From Lachnospiraceae bacterium (GTDB taxonomy: Bacteria > Bacillota > Clostridia > Lachnospirales > Lachnospiraceae), in assembly GCA_024680055.1 (NCBI GenBank), contig JAILCP010000091.1:1-44939 (forward strand): DNA of 44,939 bases, in the 5' to 3' direction. The notes beneath the pieces are model-generated. The model was not told the origin of the DNA and searched no databases. It saw only the letters and a program-made list of their open reading frames with translations. Made by a program: the position numbers and the translations under genes. Position 1 is the first letter of the stretch; each line of letters opens with the position of its first letter. This document shows, piece by piece, positions 7,370-19,423 of this stretch.

Positions 7370-7999
7370 ATGGCAAAAGTTACCGTAATGGAACATCCAT
7401 TAATTCAGCACAAAATCGGCTGGATTAGAAGAGAAGAAGTGGGATCAAAGGAGTTTCGTAGACTTGTAAGCGAAATCGCAATGTTGGAATGTTATGAAGC
7501 AACAAGACAGTTGGAACTTGCAGATGTGGAAGTACAGACTCCAATCTGTACAACAACGGTAAAAGAATTAAAGGGAAAGAAATTAGCAGTTGTTCCGATT
7601 CTTCGAGCAGGACTTGGAATGGTGGATGGTATGATCGCCATGATTCCGGCAGCAAAAGTGGGACACATTGGATTATATCGTGATCCTGAAACTTTAGAGC
7701 CGGTAGAATATTATTGTAAATTACCGGAAGACTGCGGAGAGCGTGAAGTATTCGTAGTTGACCCAATGCTTGCAACCGGTGGTTCCGCAGTGGCAGCAAT
7801 CCAGATGTTAAAGAACAAAGGCGTAAAGAAGATTCATTTCTTATGCGTAATTGCAGCACCGGAAGGCGTTGAAAGAATGAAAGAAGCACATCCGGATGTG
7901 GATATGTTTATTGGCGCATTAGACGATCACTTAAATGAACAGGGATACATTGTTCCGGGACTTGGTGACGCAGGCGACAGAATTTTTGGCACAAAATAA
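7370..7999 (+). CDS. upp: Uracil phosphoribosyltransferase
   Basis: Converts uracil and PRPP to UMP in pyrimidine salvage. Full length (209 residues). Typical features are the N-terminal [25 protein letters not shown] at about 77-88, the PRPP-binding [12 protein letters not shown] at about 129-140, and the C-terminal uracil-binding [23 protein letters not shown] ends about 10 bases before the ATG. It lies directly after the phosphatase-like gene and before dCMP deaminase, so pyrimidine salvage genes are grouped just upstream of the ATP synthase operon, the arrangement known from many Firmicutes. Confidence 0.98.
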   Translation: MAKVTVMEHPLIQHKIGWIRREEVGSKEFRRLVSEIAMLECYEATRQLELADVEVQTPICTTTVKELKGKKLAVVPILRAGLGMVDGMIAMIPAAKVGHIGLYRDPETLEPVEYYCKLPEDCGEREVFVVDPMLATGGSAVAAIQMLKNKGVKKIHFLCVIAAPEGVERMKEAHPDVDMFIGALDDHLNEQGYIVPGLGDAGDRIFGTK

Positions 8000-8024
8000 A
8001 ATAGTATAATAGGGGGACCAAGCT

Positions 8025-8510
8025 ATGAGTGATAAGAGACAAGATTATATCTCATGGGATGAGTACTTTATGGGTGTGGCCATTTTATCCGGAATGAGAT
8101 CAAAAGACCCGAATACACAGGTGGGCGCCTGTATTGTAAGTGAAGATAACAAAATTTTATCCATGGGTTATAACGGATTCCCAATGGGATGTTCCGATGA
8201 TGAGTTTCCATGGACAAGAGAGGGTGATCCTCTTGAGAACAAGTATTTTTATACAACTCATAGTGAATTGAACGCGATTTTGAACTATCGGGGCGGAAGC
8301 CTTGAGGGGGCAAAATTATACGTTTCCCTGTTCCCGTGTAATGAATGTGCCAAGGCAATTATTCAGTCGGGAATAAAAACCATCGTATACGAAAGCGATA
8401 AATATGCAATGACACCTTCCACAGTTGCATCCAAGCGAATGCTGGATGCGGCAGGTGTGAAGTATTATCAATATAGGCACACCGATCGGGAGGTAAAAAT
8501 AGTTCTATAA
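8025..8510 (+). CDS. comEB: Deoxycytidylate (dCMP) deaminase family protein
   Basis: Zinc enzyme deaminating dCMP to dUMP, feeding thymidylate synthesis. The 161-residue sequence has the cytidine-deaminase zinc site: His79-x-Glu81 (THSELNAI) and Pro104-Cys105-x-x-Cys108 (FPCNEC). NTQVGACIV and the GYNGFPMGCSDD loop are typical of the dCMP deaminase/ComEB group. A purine-rich AGGGGGACC precedes the ATG. The gene follows upp by 25 bases and is read in the same direction, consistent with a nucleotide-salvage operon. The name comEB reflects the Bacillus homologue; no role in DNA uptake is implied here. Confidence 0.93.
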   Translation: MSDKRQDYISWDEYFMGVAILSGMRSKDPNTQVGACIVSEDNKILSMGYNGFPMGCSDDEFPWTREGDPLENKYFYTTHSELNAILNYRGGSLEGAKLYVSLFPCNECAKAIIQSGIKTIVYESDKYAMTPSTVASKRMLDAAGVKYYQYRHTDREVKIVL

Positions 8511-8518
8511 GGAGTTTT

Positions 8519-9079
8519 ATGAGAGAGTTATTAGAATTATATACCAGTTTTTTCAAAATCGGGATTATGACCTTTGGCGGAGGAATGGCCATGCTTCCAA
8601 TGTTGCAGGCAGAGGTTGTGGAAAACAAACACTGGGCAACAGAGGATGAGCTTTTAAATTACTTTGCGGTAGGTCAGTGCACACCCGGAATCATTGCTGT
8701 AAATACAGCAACATTCGTTGGGTTTAAAGAGAAAAAAGCAATTGGTGCGTTGGCATCCACACTTGGAGTAGTATCTCCGTCCATCGTAATTATCATGGTA
8801 ATCGCAGCATTTATGGGTAACATCAGTGAGTACCCGGTGGTACAGAATGCTCTTTGGGGAATTCGATTGGCAGCATGTGCCCTGATTGTAAGTTCCATTA
8901 TCAAGCTGTTTAAATCAGGGGTAAAAGATGTATTTGGTCTTTTTATGTTCCTGTTTGCCTTTATGATTGCCGGGGTTTTTGGATTATCCAGTGTGATCGT
9001 GGTAATTTCAGCCATTGTCTTTGGAAATGTATATCGCATTATCAAAGACAAAAATAAGAAAAAGGAGGAAACAGAATGA
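8519..9079 (+). CDS. Chromate transporter family protein, first half
   Basis: A 186-residue integral membrane protein of the single-domain (short-chain) CHR family. The N-terminal FFKIGIMTFGGGMAMLP signature and the CTPGIIAVNTATFVGF motif are both visible, with about six hydrophobic segments and a basic cytosolic tail. Short CHR proteins work as pairs of opposite orientation; the partner begins inside this gene's stop codon. Family knowledge ties some members to chromate efflux, but in gut anaerobes the substrate is unproven. Ribosome binding site AAGGAG 4-5 bases before ATG. It follows the dCMP deaminase by 8 bases. Confidence 0.88.
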   Translation: MRELLELYTSFFKIGIMTFGGGMAMLPMLQAEVVENKHWATEDELLNYFAVGQCTPGIIAVNTATFVGFKEKKAIGALASTLGVVSPSIVIIMVIAAFMGNISEYPVVQNALWGIRLAACALIVSSIIKLFKSGVKDVFGLFMFLFAFMIAGVFGLSSVIVVISAIVFGNVYRIIKDKNKKKEETE

Positions 9080-9642
9080 CCTACCTTTATCTTATTTATG
9101 AATTTATAAAAACAGGATTGTTTGCCATCGGAGGAGGCATGGCCACCATACCGTTTCTCCATGAGGTGGCATTGAAATATGATTGGTTTAACACCGCAGA
9201 TTTGGTGGATATGATTGCCATTTCAGAGTCCACGCCGGGACCGATTGGTGTTAACATGGCCACATTTGCCGGTTTTGAGGCGGCAGGTGTTGGTGGAGCT
9301 GTTGTGTCAACATTGGCATTGGTTTTTCCTTCCTATATCATTATTATGATCATTGCGGGAATGATGGAAAAGTTCCAGAAGAACACCTATGTGCAAAACA
9401 GCTTTGTGGGACTTCGTCCGGCAGTGGTTGGACTGTTGACGGTGGCATCGGTTGCAATATTTAAGGTGTCCTTTTTTACCGAGGCAGGTAAAACCTTAGA
9501 GCAGTGGATTGGATATTTTGATTACAAAGCTTTTGTGGTATTCGCCCTGCTGCTTTTTGGCGTAATGAAATTAAAAAAACATCCTATTATATATATTGGA
9601 ATAGGTGCAGTTGCAGGGATTGTTCTGCAGACGTACTTTTAA
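9076..9642 (+). CDS. Chromate transporter family protein, second half
   Basis: A 188-residue partner of the preceding CHR protein, with the same signatures: FAIGGGMATIPFLHE near the N-terminus and STPGPIGVNMATFAGF. Multiple hydrophobic segments span the rest. Its ATG overlaps the upstream TGA by the ATGA pattern and has AAGGAGG in the end of the previous gene, implying translational coupling and near-equal expression, as expected for a heterodimer. The protein ends just before a terminator. Substrate not determinable from sequence. Confidence 0.88.
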   Translation: MTYLYLIYEFIKTGLFAIGGGMATIPFLHEVALKYDWFNTADLVDMIAISESTPGPIGVNMATFAGFEAAGVGGAVVSTLALVFPSYIIIMIIAGMMEKFQKNTYVQNSFVGLRPAVVGLLTVASVAIFKVSFFTEAGKTLEQWIGYFDYKAFVVFALLLFGVMKLKKHPIIYIGIGAVAGIVLQTYF

Positions 9643-9651
9643 AACAAAGAA

Positions 9652-9689
9652 AAGATGCCAAAGACCGGTGGTCAATGGTGTCTTTTTTT
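9652..9689 (+). terminator. Terminator after the transporter pair
   Basis: AAGATGCCA (9652-9660) pairs with TGGTGTCTT (9676-9684) with two G-U pairs; an inner GACC/GGTC hairpin fills the loop. A run of T follows to 9689. Confidence 0.8.
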
Positions 9690-9706
9690 AAATTTACAAA
9701 AAATCC

Positions 9707-9724
9707 AAATTGTTTGAACAATTT
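9707..9724. promoter_or_regulatory. Dyad upstream of the ATP synthase promoter
   Basis: AAATTGT-TTGA-ACAATTT, a perfect 7-base inverted repeat about 75 bases before the atp -35. It has operator geometry but no match to a known site that I can name. It is AT-rich, so chance is possible. Confidence 0.35.
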
Positions 9725-9797
9725 AATGATTGTTAATGGAAAAGGTTACATGTTCACAAAGAATTAAAAAATATCAGAAATTTATCAGGTCAGGACA

Positions 9798-9825
9798 TAG
9801 ACAATTCAAAAACTCATGTTATAAT
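9798..9825 (+). promoter_or_regulatory. Promoter of the ATP synthase operon
   Basis: TAGACA (9798-9803), 16-base spacer, TATAAT (9820-9825) preceded by TGT, an extended -10. It lies about 40 bases before the first gene's ATG. Confidence 0.75.
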
Positions 9826-9869
9826 GAAAAAAGCTGAGTTTTGGGAAGTTTTTAAGCAGGAGAAAACAC

Positions 9870-10157
9870 ATGAAAAGCAAGGAAAAATCAGGAGAAAAGA
9901 ACCGACAGGTGCAGGCTTATACATTTATTTTACAATTTTCTCTGAATATGATTGTTCCTATTTTTGCGTGTTCCTTTTTTGGTTATTGGCTCGACACCAA
10001 ACTTGGCACATCCTTTATAGTAATTATCGGTTTTTTTATAGGAGCATTGTCAGGATTTACCAGTATTTTCCGCATGAGCCGGAAATGGACCAAGAAGGAT
10101 GAACTTTCATCCGGTTATCCTGTTGTGGATCAGAAGAAAGAGGAAAAGGATGATTAA
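9870..10157 (+). CDS. AtpZ/AtpI-type ATP synthase accessory membrane protein
   Basis: A 95-residue protein with a basic N-terminus and two hydrophobic hairpin segments (about 18-38 and 46-66), the second containing GFFIGALSGF, then a charged tail. This is the layout of the small AtpZ/putative F0F1 subunit family found at the head of atp operons, linked in some species to Mg2+/Ca2+ handling or c-ring assembly. GCAGGAG lies about 10 bases before the ATG. First gene of the operon after its promoter. A longer overlapping reading frame in another phase (9824-10102) is a shadow. Confidence 0.8.
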   Translation: MKSKEKSGEKNRQVQAYTFILQFSLNMIVPIFACSFFGYWLDTKLGTSFIVIIGFFIGALSGFTSIFRMSRKWTKKDELSSGYPVVDQKKEEKDD

Positions 10158-10575
10158 TTATTTAAAACGATTAAACCCGCTGCTTCCGGAACTGGTTGCA
10201 ATTATTTTGGCATACGCAGTTGTTGTGGAAGGAATAGGCGTATGGTTTGTGGAAGATAAGCTAAGATATACAAGTGGCCTGGCAATTGGAATTGCCCTTG
10301 CTCTTTTTATGGCCATCAATATTGCATCTTCCCTTTGGGGAATTGTTGGAGTTCCGTCCAAAAAGGCCAGAGTAGTGGTATCGCTGAAAGCAATTTGCAG
10401 ATACCTGGTGGTGGTGGCAGTATCCATCGCCATGGGATATTTCAATCTTGGAAATATTCTTACCTGGTTTGCCGGAGTTATGGGATTAAAGGTTGCTGCT
10501 TTTGCACAGCCTATGATTCATAAAGTATTTTTTAGAAAGTCGCGAAAGGATGAATCTTCATCTTATGAAACATAG
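10150..10575 (+). CDS. AtpI-like ATP synthase accessory protein
   Basis: A 141-residue hydrophobic protein with four predicted membrane segments, in the usual place of atpI directly before atpB. AtpI helps c-ring assembly or stability in several bacteria. The ATG at 10150 is preferred over an upstream in-frame ATG at 10099, because AAAGAGGA sits just before it and the extra 17 residues would lie inside the preceding gene. It overlaps the preceding gene by 8 bases, so it is translationally coupled. Sequence identity of AtpI is low across species, so the name rests on topology and position. Confidence 0.75.
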   Translation: MINYLKRLNPLLPELVAIILAYAVVVEGIGVWFVEDKLRYTSGLAIGIALALFMAINIASSLWGIVGVPSKKARVVVSLKAICRYLVVVAVSIAMGYFNLGNILTWFAGVMGLKVAAFAQPMIHKVFFRKSRKDESSSYET

Positions 10576-10609
10576 AAGTTGCGTTTTCTAAAGAAAGGGA
10601 GGTGAATGA

Positions 10610-11335
10610 ATGGGAACTTATATGCTGGCTGCCACAGATGTCGATTTTATGGTTCATGGATTGTTCCAGTATGAGATATTTGGGCAGAAGCTGTGGATTA
10701 CCACGACGCATGTGTGTACACTGATTGTCATGTTAATCCTAATCATTTTTGCGTTGGTAGTTAATATTAAAATCCGTAAAGTTCGCCCGGAAGATGAACC
10801 GAAAGGGCTAATTAACGCGTGTGAAATCATTGTGGAAAAGTTAGACGGCATGGTTATTAATTCCATGGGAGAAAAACACTATCGCGGATTTGTTAACTAC
10901 ATCGGAACTATATTTGGCTTCATTTTGCTGAGTAATATTTCCGGTTTGCTGGGTTTGAGACCACCGACAGCAGATTACGGTGTCACATTCCCGCTGGCAG
11001 TTATAACGTTTTGCCTAATTCATTATAACCAATTTAAGTATCAAAAAGTCAAAGGAGTTATCGCAGGACTGTGCGATCCGTGGCCAATCTGGGCACCGAT
11101 CAACATTGTCAGCGACTTTGCTGTTCCAATCTCCTTATCCTTGCGTCTTTTCGCAAATGTTTTATCCGGAACAGCAATTATGGCGTTGATATACGCGCTG
11201 TTATCCAAGTTCGCAGTAATTTGGCCTGCAGCATTACATTTCTATTTCGACCTGTTTTCAGGTGCGATTCAGACATATGTATTCAGTATGTTAACAATGA
11301 CTTATATTACCAATGCATTTGGTGAAGAAAACTAA
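10610..11335 (+). CDS. atpB: ATP synthase Fo subunit a
   Basis: Stator subunit forming the ion half-channels next to the c-ring. 241 residues, five to six membrane segments. The essential arginine is Arg179 in ISLSLRLFANVLSG, and the C-terminal amphipathic helix is present (FSGAIQTYVFSMLTMTYI). GGGAGGTGA stands 6-7 bases before the ATG at 10610. The N-terminus starts shortly before the first membrane helix, as in Firmicutes. Confidence 0.97.
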   Translation: MGTYMLAATDVDFMVHGLFQYEIFGQKLWITTTHVCTLIVMLILIIFALVVNIKIRKVRPEDEPKGLINACEIIVEKLDGMVINSMGEKHYRGFVNYIGTIFGFILLSNISGLLGLRPPTADYGVTFPLAVITFCLIHYNQFKYQKVKGVIAGLCDPWPIWAPINIVSDFAVPISLSLRLFANVLSGTAIMALIYALLSKFAVIWPAALHFYFDLFSGAIQTYVFSMLTMTYITNAFGEEN

Positions 11336-11354
11336 TTCTGAGGAGGAAAGTTAA

Positions 11355-11615
<261 letters not shown>

Positions 11616-11653
11616 TGACCGAGGTAGACAAATAACAGAAAGGAGGACAGGGC

Positions 11654-12156
11654 ATGGAGAGACTATTTGACTTAGATGCCCAACTGCTGGCAGATTCCGC
11701 ACTTAATTTGGTAGCAGTTTTAGCGTTGTACTTCTTCCTTAGTTATCTTTTCTTTAATCCGGTAAGAAAATTGTTGGAGAGTCGTAAAAAGATGATTGCC
11801 GACGATATTGCAAAAGCGGCCCAGGATAAAGAAGAAGCAGCAGCTTTAAAGTCTGACTACGATGATAAATTAAAAGGCATCGATAAAGAGGCCGATGAGA
11901 TTTTAAGTCAGGCTCGACAGAAGGCACTGCAAAATGAAGCAAGAGTTCAGGAGCAGGCAAAAGAAGAAGCAGCACGTATTGTGAAACGAGCTGAAGATCA
12001 GGCGGAGCTTGAGAAGAAGCGCGCACTTGATGATATGAAGCAGGAAATGATCTCTGTAGCGTCTATGATGGCGGAAAAAGTTGTTTCTCAAAACATAAAT
12101 GCAGAGATTCAGGAGTCACTGGTTGACGAAACACTGAAGGAAATGGGTGAAGCAAC

Positions 12157-12169
<13 letters not shown>
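11654..12169 (+). CDS. atpF: ATP synthase Fo subunit b
   Basis: Peripheral-stalk subunit: one membrane segment (about 14-34, AVLALYFFLSYLFF) followed by a long charged Ala/Glu/Lys-rich helix (about 45-150) that forms the right-handed coiled coil of the stalk. The PVRKLLESRKKMI start of the stalk is typical. 171 residues, normal length, single b gene (no b' copy), so a homodimer is expected. AAAGGAGGA precedes the ATG. The 3' end overlaps atpH by 13 bases. Confidence 0.96.
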
Positions 12170-14225
<2,056 letters not shown>

Positions 14226-14255
14226 AACAAGCTTATAGTAAGGCGGTGAGATATT

Positions 14256-15113
14256 ATGGCCTCAATGAAGGACATAAAACAAAGAAAAAGCAGCATACAA
14301 AGTACGCAGCAGATAACAAAAGCCATGAAGCTTGTTTCTACCGTAAAGTTACAGAAAGCAAAAACCAGAGCGGAGAACGCCAATCCGTTTTTTAATCACG
14401 TATATAATACGGTGTCATCGATTTTGGCAAAAAGTAAGGATATCAATCATCCTTATCTTAAGCCGGGAGACAGCGATCGTATTGCAGTGGTGGTTATTAC
14501 ATCAAACAGAGGACTTGCCGGAGGTTACAACTCCAACGTTGTAAAACTCATTACGGAAAGTGGATTTGATAAGGATAAAGTGGACATTTATGCCATTGGC
14601 GGAAAGGGAAGAGATTCCCTTGATCATAAAGGATATCATGTGGTATCCGATGATTCTCCAATCATGGAGGCACCAACCTATGAAGATGCAAAGGCTGTAT
14701 GCGACAAGGTGTTGGAGTCTTTTGTAAAAGGTGAAATCAGCGAGATTTATCTTGCTTATGCCCACTTCAAAAATACCGTTGTAAATGTCCCTACATTAAT
14801 GAAACTATTGCCTGTGGATATGGAAGCGGAAGAAGTAGAAGAGACAAAAGCCAGTGCACCGATGGGATTTGAACCTAACGAAGAAGAAGTTCTTGAAATG
14901 GTAATTCCAAAGTATATTACATCTTTGTTCTACGGAGCACTGATGGAGGCTGTTGCCAGTGAAAACGGTGCCAGAATGCAGGCCATGGATTCTGCGACAA
15001 GTAATGCTGAAGAAATGATTAGTGATTTATCACTGAAATATAATAGAGCCCGCCAGGGTGCAATTACCCAGGAGTTAACAGAAATCATTGCAGGAGCGCA
15101 AGCGATTTCTTAG
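14256..15113 (+). CDS. atpG: ATP synthase F1 subunit gamma
   Basis: Central rotor shaft. 285 residues with the two conserved coiled-coil ends: MKDIKQRKSSIQSTQQITKAMK at the N-terminus region, and MDSATSNAEEMISDL with the RARQGAITQELTEI C-terminal signature. The middle Rossmann-like domain includes a short acidic insertion (EEVEETKAS, about 190-198). AGGCGGTGAG precedes the ATG. Confidence 0.97.
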   Translation: MASMKDIKQRKSSIQSTQQITKAMKLVSTVKLQKAKTRAENANPFFNHVYNTVSSILAKSKDINHPYLKPGDSDRIAVVVITSNRGLAGGYNSNVVKLITESGFDKDKVDIYAIGGKGRDSLDHKGYHVVSDDSPIMEAPTYEDAKAVCDKVLESFVKGEISEIYLAYAHFKNTVVNVPTLMKLLPVDMEAEEVEETKASAPMGFEPNEEEVLEMVIPKYITSLFYGALMEAVASENGARMQAMDSATSNAEEMISDLSLKYNRARQGAITQELTEIIAGAQAIS

Positions 15114-15137
15114 GGCGAATCTCCGAAGAGATTATAG

Positions 15138-16550
<1,413 letters not shown>

Positions 16551-16563
16551 GGGGTGAGTCCGT

Positions 16564-16974
16564 ATGGCAGAGGAAAAAAACCTTTTTGACGTTGAAATCA
16601 TATGTCCGGACCGCGTATTTCATAGCGGAAAGGCTTATATGATTGAATATAATACCACAGAGGGGCAGATTGGTGTTTACAAAAATCATGCACCGATTAC
16701 CAACGTAATTGCTCCCGGTGTGGTAACTATTACAGACGGCAGCGATAAGAAGATTACCGCTGCAGTGCATAGCGGATTTGCAACAATTTTACAGGATAAG
16801 GTAACTTTGCTGGCTGAAGTGGCAGAGTGGCCGGATGAAATCGATGTAAAACGTGCACAGGAAGCCAAAGAAAGAGCTGAAAAACGACTTTCCGAACACA
16901 AGGAGGACCTTGATGTGAAGAGAGCGGAAGTTGCTTTGAAAAAAGCGCTGGTACGTCTGGAAATCAAAAAATAA
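16564..16974 (+). CDS. atpC: ATP synthase F1 subunit epsilon
   Basis: Central-stalk subunit that can inhibit ATP hydrolysis. 136 residues with an N-terminal beta-sandwich (about 5-90; TEGQIGVYKNHAPITN) and a C-terminal helical hairpin rich in Ala, Glu, Lys and Arg (about 92-135). GGGGTGAG precedes the ATG. Last gene of the operon, just before a strong terminator. Confidence 0.96.
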   Translation: MAEEKNLFDVEIICPDRVFHSGKAYMIEYNTTEGQIGVYKNHAPITNVIAPGVVTITDGSDKKITAAVHSGFATILQDKVTLLAEVAEWPDEIDVKRAQEAKERAEKRLSEHKEDLDVKRAEVALKKALVRLEIKK

Positions 16975-16979
16975 AATGC

Positions 16980-17012
16980 AATGGCCCGGTAGTTTTTGCC
17001 GGGTCATTTTTT
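16980..17012 (+). terminator. Terminator of the ATP synthase operon
   Basis: AATGGCCCGG (16980-16989) pairs with CCGGGTCATT (16999-17008) around a 9-base loop, followed by a T run. Confidence 0.93.
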
Positions 17013-17034
17013 CGGTAAAAAGAAGTTTGCTTGG

Positions 17035-17063
17035 TTGTCAGAAGTCAAAAATTTGTTTACAAT
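17035..17063 (+). promoter_or_regulatory. Sigma-A promoter after the atp operon
   Basis: TTGTCA (17035-17040), 17-base spacer, TACAAT (17058-17063). The predicted start is near 17070, which excludes translation from an upstream in-frame TTG at 17031. Confidence 0.85.
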
Positions 17064-17096
17064 AGTAGAAGAAAGAGGAAAGAGAAGGTAAAGGCA

Positions 17097-17885
17097 ATGG
17101 GCTCACAAAGTAGTTTTGAAAATGTGGTGAAAGAAATACATATCATGGTCTCAGAATGTCCAACAATTAAGGGAAATCCTGACAATGTGGTCATCAACAA
17201 GAATCAGTTGTTTGACAAGTTGAACAGTTTAAGCCAGTGCCTTTATGAGATGTTGGATGAGTTTGAACTTACCAAGCAGAAAAAGGAAGAGGCCAATTAT
17301 AAGATAAAGAAATATTACAGAGAAACGGTGGATAATGCACAAAGTAAAGCAGAAGATGTGTATTCCGCTTCTGTTTTATATACAGATGAAGCCATTACCC
17401 GTCTGGTAAGGTTGATTGATGAAAGTGAGAAATCGGTGGAACTGCAGTTTGTGGAGTTTGAAAGGAAACTTCAAAAACAAAAGGATGAGATTCGGGCGAA
17501 CCAGAAGGAACTTCAGGATCTTTTATTCGAAATGCAGGATGACAGTTTTTACATTAATCTTTTGAACGAGAGACGAAGAAAGATTGAACAGGAGAAACCG
17601 GATAAGAATAAGAAAACACCAACGTATTCTTCAGAACCTATTTATCCTAAACCGGAGATTAAGATTAACAAACAATATTTTGAGCATATGGGTCTGAACG
17701 AAGACGGTACACCTAAGATTGAGGATGAAGTTAAGGTGGAGACACCGGAAATCAAAGTGGACATGAATTCCAATTATTTTAAGTGGAAAAAGCAACAGGA
17801 AGGCATGGAACAAGGTGTACAAGAGGAAGGAGTAACAGAAGAATATGCAGATGAAGAAGGGGCCGGAGGAGATTCTGATCAGTAA
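17097..17885 (+). CDS. Coiled-coil protein of unknown function
   Basis: A 262-residue cytosolic protein that I do not recognise as a named family. The middle (about 45-170) is a long charged helix with heptad character (ELTKQKKEEANYKIKKYY, VELQFVEFERKLQKQKDE). The C-terminal third is acidic with repeated short motifs (KINKQYFEHMG and MNSNYFKWKKQ both read N-x-YF). It may be a cytoskeletal or division-associated scaffold, but that is speculation. The start at 17097 is chosen because the promoter's -35 lies inside the longer frame and GAGAAGG is 8 bases upstream. It overlaps the downstream permease frame. Confidence 0.75.
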   Translation: MGSQSSFENVVKEIHIMVSECPTIKGNPDNVVINKNQLFDKLNSLSQCLYEMLDEFELTKQKKEEANYKIKKYYRETVDNAQSKAEDVYSASVLYTDEAITRLVRLIDESEKSVELQFVEFERKLQKQKDEIRANQKELQDLLFEMQDDSFYINLLNERRRKIEQEKPDKNKKTPTYSSEPIYPKPEIKINKQYFEHMGLNEDGTPKIEDEVKVETPEIKVDMNSNYFKWKKQQEGMEQGVQEEGVTEEYADEEGAGGDSDQ

Positions 17886-19266
17886 AAATCCTGATGCAGA
17901 AAATCGTTATGCCAACAGTCAAAAGCAAAAAGAGCAGCAAAGTCGAACCAACTGGAATATAAGACCTTATCTTGCCATTGGTTTAACGGCGTTTATTGTA
18001 CTTGGATGCTCTATTGTGCTGTACTTTTTTATAGCGCGATACGATGGTGCATCTGCAAATATTGAAAAGGTCATATCTGTTTTACAGCCGATTATTATAG
18101 GGGCCATTATTGCATACTTATTGAATCCTATGGTAAATACCATTCAGGGATGGTTGGAAAAATTGGCAGACGACCATTTTAACGGAAACGAAAAGCTGAA
18201 GAAGAGTTCTAGAACCATTGGTGTATTTATCGCCATGATTATAATGCTTTTTGTTATTTCGATTGTGCTGCGAAGCCTGATTCCTCAGCTGTATGAAACA
18301 GTGCAGGGATTGGCTGTTACACTGCCGACCCAGGCCAACAACACATCGGATTGGATTCAAAGTGTGTTGGAGGAGAATAAGCTTCTTGCCGAATATGCGG
18401 ACAATATTATTAAACAGGGAACAGAAAGTATGGAAGCCTGGTTAAAGAGTGAGCTGCTTCCTCAGTCAAAGGAAATTATCACTTCGGTAACCAGCGGAAT
18501 ATTGGTATTTGTCAAAGGAATCATCAATTTTATCATTGGATTGATTGTATGTATTTACTTACTTCTTGAAAAAGATCATTTTGTAGGTGCGGGAAAGAAA
18601 CTGACCTACGGCCTTTTTACAGCAAAAGCAGCCAATAACATTGTGCGTGTGGCAAGAAAGAGCAATCAGATTTTCAGTGGTTTTATCGGTGGAAAGATTA
18701 TCGATTCTGTGATTGTGGGAATTTTATGTTATATTGTGCTTATCATTGTGCATATGCCTTATGCATTGCTGGTAAGTTGTATTGTAGGCGTGACCAATGT
18801 GGTGCCGTTTTTTGGACCTTACATTGGAGCCATTCCGAGTTTTTGCTTGATTCTTTTGGAGAGCCCGCCAAAGGCAGTGTACTTTGCCATTATTATTTTG
18901 ATTTTACAGCAGGTGGACGGCAACATTATCGGACCTAAGATTCTTGGACAATCCACCGGATTATCCTCCTTCTGGGTGGTATTTGCCATTTTGCTTTCCG
19001 GAGGTCTTTTCGGATTTGTGGGAATGCTTTTTGGTGTTCCGGTGTTTGCAGTAATTTATTATGTATTCAACGAAGCGGTGAAGAATAAGTTAAAGCACAA
19101 ACGAATGCCAATTAATTCCAAGACCTACGTAAACGTGGAATACCTGGACGAAGATACCAGAAAGCTAGTGTATATGAATCGGCAACCATACAATATCAAC
19201 CGATTGAAAAAGGATAAGGAAGAGGAGTCGGAAGATTTGGAAGAATCTGAGGATCCGGAAGAATAA
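17845..19266 (+). CDS. AI-2E family transporter
   Basis: A polytopic membrane protein of the AI-2E/UPF0118 family, whose members include autoinducer-2 exporters, Na+(Li+)/H+ antiporters and proteins of unknown substrate. After a polar N-terminus come the family's eight or so membrane segments: about 45-70, 75-95 (PIIIGAIIAYLLNPMV), 118-140, a soluble middle, then 210-235 (IINFIIGLIVCIYLL), 275-310, and a C-terminal set with the conserved PFFGPYIGAIP and QQVDGNIIGPKILG motifs. The tail is acidic. The start is unclear: ATG 17845 overlaps the upstream gene by 41 bases; a GGAGGAG at 17866-17872 is followed only by non-standard codons (ATT, CTG, ATC). Confidence 0.9.
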   Translation: MQMKKGPEEILISKNPDAENRYANSQKQKEQQSRTNWNIRPYLAIGLTAFIVLGCSIVLYFFIARYDGASANIEKVISVLQPIIIGAIIAYLLNPMVNTIQGWLEKLADDHFNGNEKLKKSSRTIGVFIAMIIMLFVISIVLRSLIPQLYETVQGLAVTLPTQANNTSDWIQSVLEENKLLAEYADNIIKQGTESMEAWLKSELLPQSKEIITSVTSGILVFVKGIINFIIGLIVCIYLLLEKDHFVGAGKKLTYGLFTAKAANNIVRVARKSNQIFSGFIGGKIIDSVIVGILCYIVLIIVHMPYALLVSCIVGVTNVVPFFGPYIGAIPSFCLILLESPPKAVYFAIIILILQQVDGNIIGPKILGQSTGLSSFWVVFAILLSGGLFGFVGMLFGVPVFAVIYYVFNEAVKNKLKHKRMPINSKTYVNVEYLDEDTRKLVYMNRQPYNINRLKKDKEEESEDLEESEDPEE

Positions 19267-19283
19267 ATCTCATACAAAATATT

Positions 19284-19340
19284 GTGTCGTAAGAAGCGTT
19301 AAACCATGATACTTAGCGGTTTTTACGGCACTATTTTTTT
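19284..19340 (+). terminator. Terminator after the AI-2E gene
   Basis: GTGTCGTAA (19284-19292) pairs with TTACGGCAC (19323-19331), with further inner pairing (AGCG/TAGCGG region), then TATTTTTTT. The last two Ts are also the start of the next -35 box. Confidence 0.85.
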
Positions 19341-19368
19341 GACACGCATAGGGGTTGTATGCTATTAT
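19339..19368 (+). promoter_or_regulatory. Sigma-A promoter of the TPR/ATPase gene
   Basis: Perfect TTGACA (19339-19344), 18-base spacer, TATTAT (19363-19368) preceded by TGC. It overlaps the T tract of the preceding terminator. Confidence 0.8.
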
Positions 19369-19423
19369 AAAGGATGCTAAAAGAGGATAATTTACCTATT
19401 TGTAGAACAAAGAGGATGTAATA

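Noticed and set aside
8519-9642. Chromate transporter pair as a recently acquired resistance island
   Set aside because: Base composition and codon style match the neighbours and no mobile-element signs are present; such pairs are common in Clostridia.
17031-17096. Upstream TTG start for the coiled-coil gene
   Set aside because: The promoter -35 and -10 boxes lie inside this stretch, so it would not be in the mRNA.
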